Below, piece after piece: positions 9,301-16,932 of a DNA stretch of 18,906 bases. Numbering within the stretch: position 1 is the first letter of the stretch; each line of letters begins with the position of its first letter. The notes below the pieces were generated by a model, which saw only the letters and a program-made list of their open reading frames with translations, was not told the DNA's origin and did no database searches. Location of the stretch: assembly GCA_018398765.1 (NCBI GenBank), contig JAHBMJ010005743.1, forward strand, positions 1 through 18,906, in the 5' to 3' direction. The position numbers and the translations under genes are program-made. Source of the DNA: Chromera velia. Lineage: Eukaryota; Sar; Chromeraceae.

Positions 9301-9340
9301 TCAGCATGCTGAATGCATTCAGTTTAGAATACTGATCAGT
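9301..9340. repeat. Cluster of three perfect palindromes downstream of the CH-domain gene
   Basis: TCAGCATGCTGA (9301-9312), CTGAATGCATTCAG (9309-9322, overlapping the first) and ACTGATCAGT (9331-9340) are each perfect palindromes of 12, 14 and 10 bases. They lie 50-89 bases past the minus-strand stop codon at 9390-9392, so they would be in the 3' UTR or just after it. Confidence 0.8.
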
Positions 9341-9389
9341 TCAATGCAATCTTACTATTTACACAAGTTAGGTTTACTGGTTTAGATAA

Positions 9390-12300
9390 TCAAGTCGCTT
9401 CCTCAGACTCAAATGCTTCGGAAACTGCTTCTCTGAAAGGGCTGCCAGGCGTATTGAGACGCAAAAGTGACGGGGGCAGGGGAGGGCCGAAGAACGAGTG
9501 CCCGGTCCCGGAGTGCAATTGGGCCGCTGTTTTTTCTGCAGAATCTACTGCAACTCCGTTCTCTTTCAGGTACTCAACAGAGGAAGATCCCTCTTTCCTT
9601 TCTCCAACTGTCGCGGCAGCTCCCTTTGCTCCTGATTCCGGCTCAAAACCAGGCCCTGACACGGCGCCGTCGCCATGCATAGACCCAGCGGTACTTGTGT
9701 GAGTTTGGCAAGGAATGAGGGGAGAGGCCGTGACCGGACTCCGACCCCCACTCCCCCCCGTGCTGCTTCCACAAGTATTGGGCGGCTGGCTGAATCTGTA
9801 CACGGTTACGGGGGAGAGTGAAGAGGCAGGAGAAAGAAGCGCGTTGAAAGGAAAAGCACAGAAACGAGCAGAGCGTCGGAGGCCTCCTGAGCCACTCACA
9901 GGTCGAGATTCGGATTCTTCTGACTGATTCTGAGAAGGCTCAGGTTGGTCATGAAATCCCTTCTCATCTTCCGACTCCTCTCTTGAAGTCTCCTGGGCAG
10001 TGTCGGAAGAAAAAGCTGCCGTGCTGGGCTCCGCACTCTCTCCCAGAAGCTGCTGCTGCTGCAGATCTGAATAATCATCTGCAGCCTTTTCGTCTTCTGC
10101 CGGATTGCCTATACCATTGATCGAAGAGGCAGAGCAAGGGTACGATCCATCACCCCTGCCTCCTTCGAAGAAGCCCTGCTCTCCATTTTCAATTTGAGAG
10201 ACCGCGCCCGGGGTGACTTTATTCATGGCGATTCTGTGCGGTTCGTTTCCTCCTTCCTCCTCTTCAGGTCCCTCTCTGGGCGTCTGGAAAAGGGGAGAGT
10301 CTGATTCTGGTGGGGGAACAAACAAGACTGCTGCTTCATCTGAAGCATCATCAGAGACTTTCCTCAAGTCCCTCTCGTCTGCAGATGAGGAGACCTGATT
10401 CTCATCGGACGGACGGAAAAAGGAGACGGGGACACGCAAAGGAGGGGGGGGAGGACACGCAATGACAACGCCTTCACCCACCTCAGGGTGGCATTCTGTC
10501 TCTTCAAAGTTGGCAGACGACTCTTGGGTACTTACATTCCCGGTTTGACTTTTGGCATCGAGTGTCTCTGTACTATCCTCTTCCGCCTTCCCCCCTGCTA
10601 CTGCTGCTGCTGCTACAATCTCAATTTGGATACCTTCCGAATCAGATCCCGTCTCTGACTCAGCAGATCCCCAGAGAGGCACTGAGGGCGCAATGCGAGA
10701 GTCTGGGGCTGCGTGCGTCAGCCCTTGTCTGTGGTCTCCTCCGTCAACATAAACAGACTCTCTCTCGGCCTCGGATGCCTTTGGACGAGGAGGCCCTATG
10801 CCCGTAGTTTCCTCTTTCATCGGACCCTTCCCGCCATTCCCTACACTCTCCTCTCCTGAAACCGTCCGGTCTCGATCTCCCCGCTTGATCATCGTGCTGC
10901 CCCCTCCCCGTCCCCCCATCGACCCGCGGCTCTCTGCCAACCTGCTGTAAGAGCTCCAGCCGGAGTGTGCCCCGGCGGGAGTGGAAGAATTCTGGGGAGG
11001 GGCGGAGGACCGAGCTGCCTGTGAGGAGGCCTGCTGCTTGAAATGTCCCCCTCCTCTTTTGGCAGGCTGCTGAGATCTTGACGCACGCTTGCTCGTTGAA
11101 GCGGGACAGTCCAGACCCCCCCCCTGATTCAATTTCTCCATCGACGTCTGCTTGGGTGAAACGGGGGGGAGCCTTCTGGGATTGGCAGACAGCGAGAGAG
11201 AGAGGGAGAGGGAGGAGCGTTTCGGGGTCGGGGGCCCTTGCCTCAAGGAGGGCCCCGGCTTGGACCCCGGCCGTATGGCCCCGACAGGAATGGAATGGGC
11301 AGTGGTGGGTGCGTTGCTGCTGGGTGGCACGTTCTTGGTCTGTACGGTCGAATGGGGGGCAGGTTTATGTCCGCTCGTTCTGAATTCAGTGAGCCCCTGT
11401 TTTCCCTTGTCTTCCTCTCTCTCTCTGCCAGCCTCTTGAACAGTCCCTTTCTTTGAAGGTGCGGGCTCCTGCAAGAATTCGTTCTGGGGTTTTTGCTTTC
11501 GAGGGGGTGAGAACGAAAGAACTTGCTTCTGCTTTTCGCTCTTCACTTCTGGTATCCCCCCAGCCCCTGACCCAGTTCCGTGCCTCCCTAGAATCTCCCT
11601 ACCTTCCTTTTCGTTCAGGTCTCCAAACCCATTTCCCTCTCTCCCCCTTTGGACCTGCTTGGAAGCGGAAGAAGGAGCAGACGCGTCTCCGGGAGCCCAG
11701 AGAGAAGCGAGGGCAAAAAAGCCGGGGGGTTTCGGGGTCGGATCGGCAGAATACGCGTGTGGAGGTGATGCTGGGTTGCCCTCACGCTCCACGCAGGTGT
11801 CTTCATTTGGAAGTGTCTCTCCCTGAGACCACGCTCTCTGTCGCTGACATTCAAATTCAAGTCTCTCCTTCTCTTCTACGTCCTCTTGCAGTTGCTGGGG
11901 GCTCTTTTCTGTCGCTAGCTCGGGAGAAAAACTTATCTGCCCTTCTTCCTCTCTGACCACACCTATTCCTCTTTCCACCATCCCACCCCCCACCCTTTTT
12001 GGAAACTGGGAGGAGATTGAGGGGGGGGAACTGGACCCTCCCTCGACTTGGAGGTTTGTCTCCTTCTTCCGGGTGGAACGGGGAGAATGACTCTGACTCT
12101 GGCTGTGACCCTCAGACTCGGCGGCAGCAGCAGCACGCGCGGATGAGGGCCGAGAGGGAACGCGCAGATTCCCTCTGCAGGCGAGAAGGCCCTCGCCTCT
12201 GTAGGCAGCAGCCTCCATCCCCCCATGGGGCTGGGAGAAAAGCAAGGAACCAGCCTCCTCCTCGGGCAGGAGGAATGCTGCGTTGGACGCGAAGGGGTTG

Positions 12301-13025
12301 GCGGCCCCTTGAGGGCAGACGCCATGAGGGAACCAGGAAGAGGGGGTCGTCTTCTCTACGGGTGCTGCAACTCCCTGATGAATTCCCGCCTTTCCGTTCT
12401 CGGAGGAAAGAGAAGTGAGAGTGCGAGGGGGCCCAGGAGTCGGGGTGAAAGAAGAGACGGCCGAGACGGAGAGGGACGGGGCGGAGGAGGAAAGCTGCTT
12501 CCCTGCTGGAGGAGCACCCCCTCTGTCAGCTTGCAATGCAGAAGCCGCAGACGTCGAGACAAAGGAGGCGGCAGCTGAGGGAGAGACGCCAATGGGGATA
12601 GCTGAAGGAGGACTGACTACTCCGCTAGTTGGAGGACCGTCTGCCCCTCCCCCTCTGCTGCTCCTGCATTGACCCTCAACAACTGGGGGCTTTTCTTCTT
12701 CCCCCTCTTTGTTCTCTTCTCCAGACTGCAAAGAAACAACCTTAGAGCACACGGAAGACGACGACGAAGGGACGACAGACCGGTCCCCCTCCACCCTCAC
12801 CACTGGAGCGACCTTCGTCCTTCCCCCTCCCCCTGTCAGTGCTTGACTGACGCCCGCCATTTCCCTTTTCTGACCGTGACTCCCTCCCCCCCCTGCCCCT
12901 CTGTACCTTGTGTGCAAGTCTGAGAGAAGACCCAGCACCGCCCCAGGTTCCCCCCTGAGGAGGGCCTCATCGTCAAAAAGGAAAGAGGGGGAAAGGGACG
13001 CATCTTGCCGGAAGTGCCTCAGCGC
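9390..13025 (-). CDS. CH-domain protein, last exon: end of CH domain and long disordered tail
   Basis: The acceptor GGCTCGTTTGCAG|GCG puts the exon start at 13025 in phase 0. The first 43 codons give ALRHFRQDASLSPSFLF, DDEALLRGEP and GAVLGLLSDLHTRY. These are the last helices of a CH domain, and they directly continue the preceding exon's NINK. The remaining 1,170 or so residues show no folded domain: Ser, Pro, Gly, Glu and Arg dominate, with a short poly-Gln run (LQQQQLL), a poly-Pro run (CPPPPPLRV) and poly-Ser. The open frame extends upstream of 13025 to 13163, but that part is read-through of the intron. It ends with TGA at 9390-9392. An uninterrupted 3.6 kb exon contrasts with the 120-base exon beside it. 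Confidence 0.82.
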   Translation of the reverse strand, partial: ALRHFRQDASLSPSFLFDDEALLRGEPGAVLGLLSDLHTRYRGAGGGGSHGQKREMAGVSQALTGGGGRTKVAPVVRVEGDRSVVPSSSSSVCSKVVSLQSGEENKEGEEEKPPVVEGQCRSSRGGGADGPPTSGVVSPPSAIPIGVSPSAAASFVSTSAASALQADRGGAPPAGKQLSSSAPSLSVSAVSSFTPTPGPPRTLTSLSSENGKAGIHQGVAAPVEKTTPSSWFPHGVCPQGAANPFASNAAFLLPEEEAGSLLFSQPHGGMEAAAYRGEGLLACRGNLRVPSRPSSARAAAAAESEGHSQSQSHSPRSTRKKETNLQVEGGSSSPPSISSQFPKRVGGGMVERGIGVVREEEGQISFSPELATEKSPQQLQEDVEEKERLEFECQRQRAWSQGETLPNEDTCVEREGNPASPPHAYSADPTPKPPGFFALASLWAPGDASAPSSASKQVQRGREGNGFGDLNEKEGREILGRHGTGSGAGGIPEVKSEKQKQVLSFSPPRKQKPQNEFLQEPAPSKKGTVQEAGREREEDKGKQGLTEFRTSGHKPAPHSTVQTKNVPPSSNAPTTAHSIPVGAIRPGSKPGPSLRQGPPTPKRSSLSLSLSLSANPRRLPPVSPKQTSMEKLNQGGGLDCPASTSKRASRSQQPAKRGGGHFKQQASSQAARSSAPPQNSSTPAGAHSGWSSYSRLAESRGSMGGRGGGSTMIKRGDRDRTVSGEESVGNGGKGPMKEETTGIGPPRPKASEAERESVYVDGGDHRQGLTHAAPDSRIAPSVPLWGSAESETGSDSEGIQIEIVAAAAVAGGKAEEDSTETLDAKSQTGNVSTQESSANFEETECHPEVGEGVVIACPPPPPLRVPVSFFRPSDENQVSSSADERDLRKVSDDASDEAAVLFVPPPESDSPLFQTPREGPEEEEGGNEPHRIAMNKVTPGAVSQIENGEQGFFEGGRGDGSYPCSASSINGIGNPAEDEKAADDYSDLQQQQLLGESAEPSTAAFSSDTAQETSREESEDEKGFHDQPEPSQNQSEESESRPVSGSGGLRRSARFCAFPFNALLSPASSLSPVTVYRFSQPPNTCGSSTGGSGGRSPVTASPLIPCQTHTSTAGSMHGDGAVSGPGFEPESGAKGAAATVGERKEGSSSVEYLKENGVAVDSAEKTAAQLHSGTGHSFFGPPLPPSLLRLNTPGSPFREAVSEAFESEEAT

Positions 13026-16000
13026 CTGCAAACGAGCCAGGACACGAACGGCACATGAAGAGCTAATCAAAGAGGTGGAATCGTGTACTTGCGAAAGCGA
13101 TAAATGCACAGAAATTGCGTGGGTCGGATGCGCAACGCAGATGCAGCGAAACGCATGCGACAATGTCTATCTGTCTTCTTCAGAGTTTAGCATTGCAAAA
13201 CATCGCTATCATTCCGAATATGAGGCATTCTTCTTGCATAAGTAGGTCGAGCAACATGTGTTGAAGTAAATTTAAAGGGCCATGCATGCTTCTTCCCTCC
13301 CCGTCGTGCCCCTGCAAGAGTCTTCACATGCAGGGTCGAAATCTGCATTTTGGAACCCTGATATCATTTCATTTCATTGTGTTGACTTACTTACCTTGTT
13401 GATATTCGCGAGTGCTGCCGGTTTCTTCACGGGTTCCTTCCTCTCGACTCTCTCGCTCAGGCTCAGCGGACGCCGCCCGACTCGTTGAGCAATCTCGCAC
13501 AACAGCACGCCGTCCTGCAAGATTCATTCGTCATTTGTCATCTCAAGTCCATCCATCGTAAATCAGTGCACGGGCAGACGCCCCAAGGTAGACAAGAAAG
13601 AAATAGAAAATAAACACACAGAGCCGTGGGACGACAGATCGCCGATGAGAAACGACAGGAATGACCCAATTCAGCGGACAACTGAGAAATTGGAGAAATA
13701 CTCCCCTAGACTGACCGCGAGGACCAAACAAGGAGAGCTCAAAAGGTCTTCAGAAGAGAGGCATGCCCCCCTCTCCCCCCCAAATTTGACGATCCAACTG
13801 TACAGAGACCGGACCTCGGGGGAAGACGCAGAGGCGGCATGTCCCCCCGGCAGCGCACCACGACCCCTCATTGAGTTGATGTTCAAGGGACCTCGAGGGG
13901 GTGTCGCCGTGGTCCTTGTTGTTACCTGCTGGGAGTTCTGTGTGGAATGCTGTTTTTCGGGCCCATGACATTGTCCTGGGGTGGGGAGCGTACCAGTTGA
14001 CACCATGATTCTGGATGGAGTTCCTGTCATCGGACGACAAAGAGGCGCTGACCCGGCAGACGGACAGTCAATCTGAGACACACCATCGGTCTGTTGAATC
14101 TCCTCCCCCCCCCTGAAGACCTCAGGGCGTCCGTGCTCTGCGATGATGCGGCGGTCCCGTTCCCCTCCCCCTCCCTCTTTTTGAGAAGACTTTCTCTGCT
14201 GCTCGTCTGCTGCTGCCGGTCGGATCCACCTGTTTCCCCTGAGCACCCCTGACGTCATTCTGCTGTCCTGCCGGTCTCCCTCAGGATACTGCAGAGAGAC
14301 CCTTTCGGGAATTTCCTCTGCCCCTCCAGCAGCCTCCCTGGATTCTGCTTTGGGGTCAGGAAAAGAAGAGGGAGAGGGAGAGGGGTGCCGTGCGAGACCG
14401 GAGGTTGACTGCCGTAGACGGAACGGAAAGGAGAAAGGAAGAGTGGATGAAGGGGAAGGGGAAGAGGGAGAAGGATCGGGCATGGGAGTGAGGCGTTTGA
14501 AGGGGGACGGGTTTTTCTTGTGGGCAGAGGCGGTGGTTGTGGGATTTTGGAAAACGTGGGCAGAAGAAAAAGAACAAGAGGGTGTCGTCTTTTCTTCCCT
14601 TGCCCTCGGGGGTGTCGAGGGAAATTCTCTTGTCGGAGCGGCAGCGTCCCCCTCCTCTTCCGTCTCCTTTCCCCTTTCCTTTTCTGTGTTTTCCTCTTGG
14701 AAGCTGTCCTGGGGAACGCAGCCGCGAAGATTCGGGGAGCGATGGGGCGACGGGAAGGAGGGAGAAGGACAGACTGGTGTTGGGTCACCTATTTCCCTCT
14801 GTCTCTGCTTTGTTTGTGGATGGAGATTGCCTCGACTACCCGAGGGAGAGACGGGGGGGGAAAGCGGACGCGAAACCTCCCCTGCAGGCTCTCCTTGGTG
14901 TCGAGCAAAGACCGTGTCAGAGCGATTACCGGCTAAAGCTCCTAGGGGTCCTTTATTATGCAGAGAAGAGAGGTGGGGGGGTAGGCTAGACGCTGCAGGA
15001 GCCCAGAGGGAAAGGACAGACCGCGGTTGTTGAAAGGGAGGTCTGCTGGGTGACACAGACTGATTCTGATTCGGGTCCTTCTGGGCATCCTCGTGCTCTT
15101 CTCTCACCACTCCGTTTCCCTTCAACAAATCATTCTGGACACTTTTTCTCATCTCAAGTTTCTCTCTCAGCATCACTCTATCCCCCTCTCTCGCCCCTTC
15201 TTCCTGCCCACACTTCCCGAGGTCCTCCAAAATCCCCCCTCGCACTTGCACACACCCCCCACAAGGAAGGCCCTGGCCCTTCTCGGCCAGATTGTCTGAT
15301 GCACGCCTTGCTTCCCTCAGGCTCTTTCGAAAAGGATGGCTGGGGCTAGAGGGAGGGGACACCCCTGCTTCCATTCCCTCCTCTTCCAAATCCAAATCGG
15401 ATCCCCCCCCCAACGGGGCAGGAAAGAACGGCGTATCAGCCTGCCCCAGGGTTGCCGAACACTTCCCATCTTCCTGCTCCGACCGCATCCCCGTGCTCCT
15501 TTGTGAGCCCTTCCCTGAATTGCCTGACCTTCCTCTCGCATTTCCTCCCAAACCAAGAGCCCCCCCGGGACCAGGTTGGACACTCAAAGGAGCCGCACGA
15601 TGCTGCATCCTCACGAGGAGCACTAGGAGAGCCGAGGCTCCTTCTTTCAGCTTTTTGTTTTCTTCAGCAGACAGTACGGAGGGCAGAGAGCGAGACACAG
15701 CGGAAGAAGAAAACGAACCGCCTCTCGCTTGAACTTCAAATTTTCTCTGCACCCCCCCGCCAAAGAAACCTTCCCCTTTTCCCCGACAGGTAAACGCAAA
15801 CTCCCACAACGACTGCACCGAACTGTCCGACCATCGCCACCCCGACCCTTCCCCCTGAACAGGTACAGAAACAGAGGAGGTGTCGGAGCGCTCCGCACCC
15901 TTCCTGGCCGAGCTTCTCCCCGACGCTGCTCCATGGGAGCTGTTTTGAGGGACCTGCAAGTGACGTTTGAGTTGGTTCAGCATTCAAGAGAGGAAAAGTA

Positions 16001-16315
16001 TCATAGAAATGCTCCCATTAATTCCTGTCGATAATTTGACGCCTGCACGTCCACACGCTTGCCGCTCTCATTCGGTGAAGAAACATTCACGGCACCTGTG
16101 TGTGTATGGAGAAGAGGTCCTTCGGCTACATTGAAAGAGGAGCAGAGAGACACATGGAATCGTCACAACATACACATATGTCGGGCCAGGAGAAGAGAAG
16201 CACAAAGGGGGGGATTCAAATCACCACAGAAAGAATACCCGAAGGTTGAAAGACGAAGAAAAGAAGAGTCGAAGAGAGTAAAAGCTCACCATTGACGGAG
16301 CTCTCAAAGATGAGG

Positions 16316-16384
<69 letters not shown>

Positions 16385-16673
16385 AGAGAGAAAGAGAAAG
16401 AGAGTCGTACTGACTCACCAGGCCTGTTTCTCTAAGGGCCTCCATCAGTCTCCCGACGTTCTGCCAACACGTCCGGGCCCTCCGGGGACACGGGTTCAGT
16501 CCCAGTGCCCTTCTGCCTCCACATGCCGTCTCCTGGAGACGGGAGAGGAGGACGCCGTCGCACAAGTCAGAGAGAAGCTCTCTTGGAGACGGAAGGGACT
16601 CAAGCAGACCCCGTCGGAGCGTCCCTTCAGAAGACCCCGATGCACCCCCCTCCCTTCGCTCGAGTTCCAGCAT
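9390..16673 (-). CDS. Large calponin-homology (CH) domain protein, overall spliced model
   Basis: The model joins 16419-16673, 13716-15953, 13395-13514 and 9390-13025 on the minus strand, about 2,082 residues. All introns are GT-AG and all junctions are phase 0: 465 bases (donor GTGAGT), 201 bases (donor GTCAGT) and 369 bases (donor GTAAGT), each ending TTGCAG. Order: a CH-like domain at residues 1-85, apparently cut short; a disordered Ser/Pro/Arg-rich stretch with one helical patch; a complete CH domain at about 796-914; and a long disordered Ser/Gly/Glu-rich tail. CH domains bind actin or microtubules, and the protist type here would suit a cytoskeletal linker or flagellar/cortical protein; this is inference. 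The start at 16673 is the first in-frame ATG of its exon. If exon 16933-18906 is joined, the start lies outside the window. The 5' end and the join between the CH-like domain and 15953 are the weakest points. Confidence 0.7.
13395..13514 (-). CDS. CH-domain protein, short internal exon encoding the CH core
   Basis: Exactly 40 codons between acceptor AATCTTGCAG and donor AAG|GTAAGTAAG, phase 0 at both ends. It reads DGVLLCEIAQRVG, then a basic loop ERVERKEPVKKP, then AALANINK. DGVLLC and the N-I pair are hallmark residues of CH domains (helix C core and the start of helix E). Placed between the end of the 13716-15953 exon (VRSLYSWIVKFGGE) and the start of the 9390-13025 exon, it completes the domain without gaps. 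It is too short to show up as an ORF on its own and is recognisable only by its splice sites and domain context. Confidence 0.93.
13716..15953 (-). CDS. CH-domain protein, long exon: disordered region and first helix of the complete CH domain
   Basis: The acceptor CGTCACTTGCAG|GTC gives a start at 15953 with a branch-point-like CTGAAC 20-25 bases upstream. The exon has 746 codons. The donor is taken as GCG|GTCAGT at 13716/13715, the only phase-0 GT in the right place; it is weaker than the others. Most of the exon is Ser/Pro/Arg/Glu-rich and probably disordered. A helical patch, SAEENKKLKEGASALLVLLV, lies around residues 67-90 of the exon. The last 36 residues (SPEVRSLYSWIVKFGGERG, then SSEDLLSS) form the first helix of a CH domain with its conserved Trp. 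The open frame continues to 13671, but those extra residues do not fit the domain. Confidence 0.82.
16312..16404. repeat. Imperfect (GA)n / (CT)n microsatellite
   Basis: About 90 bases of GA repeat on the plus strand, with scattered AAAG variants. On the gene's strand it is a long CT tract lying between two in-phase donor sites (16418 and 16289). It contains no AG on the gene strand and is open in the exon's frame as Ser-Leu/Phe-Leu repeats. Confidence 0.95.
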
Positions 16674-16734
16674 CTTCTTCTGGAAATGTGAAAGGCACGG
16701 GGGGACGGGGAGGTTCAACTCTGCACACGTCGAT
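16419..16734 (-). CDS. CH-domain protein, exon with N-terminal CH-like domain
   Basis: The acceptor GTCATCTCTTGCAG ends at 16735; the donor CTG|GTGAGTCAG is at 16419/16418, phase 0. The frame reads MLELERREGG (ATG at 16671-16673), LLESLPSPRELLSDL, CDGVLLSRLQ, then ARTCWQNVGRLMEALRETGL. LSDLCDGVLLSRLQ and WQNVGRLMEAL align with the DGVLLC and NI helices of CH domains. The domain lacks the usual Trp in the first helix, and the last helices (the FLF..E.L.G...VLGLL region) are not encoded here. A second pyrimidine-rich acceptor, CACATTTCCAG|AAG, ends just before the ATG (about 16680) and could be used instead. A good donor (ACT|GTAAGT, 16814/16813) lies 79 bases upstream and may end a 5' UTR exon. 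Confidence 0.72.
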
Positions 16735-16932
16735 CTGCAAGAGATGACAGGCAGGAGCAGAGAGAGAGACAATCATGAATCGTTTAATACTCTATGGTGG
16801 CGCTCTTACTTACAGTCATTCAGAGAGAGCTACGGCTTGCCAATGTGGAAGGAATAGGAGGCTTCAGAGTGTTCCATGAGTCCGAAAAAGCCAAGAAAGA
16901 AGTACGCAAAGACGCAGACACACGAATTAATA
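16735..16932 (-). other. Putative 79-base intron and non-coding 5' exon
   Basis: GTAAGTAAG at 16813 and CTCTTGCAG ending at 16735 define a 79-base GT-AG intron. The sequence just upstream (16815-16932) has stop codons in all three frames close to the donor, so an exon ending there could hardly be coding along its length. It would suit a 5' UTR exon of the CH-domain gene. That reading makes the open frame further upstream (16933-18906) a separate gene. Confidence 0.4.

Larger units (their letters stand above)
7786..9389. other. AT-rich intergenic region with short tandem repeats
   Basis: No convincing gene. The stretch 7920-8270 is very rich in A and T with several A-runs. Two arrays of AGGTTCA and a palindrome cluster are listed separately. 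Small frames at 8395-8598 and 8741-9109 are mostly translated repeat arrays. The right end, next to 9390, is the likely 3' UTR of the CH-domain gene. Confidence 0.6.

Noticed and set aside
11078-12672. Long plus-strand frames opposite the CH gene exons (for example 11453-11956, 12415-12672, 14350-15033)
   Set aside because: They are shadows caused by the strong purine/pyrimidine bias of the disordered minus-strand exons; they have no domains and no splice support.
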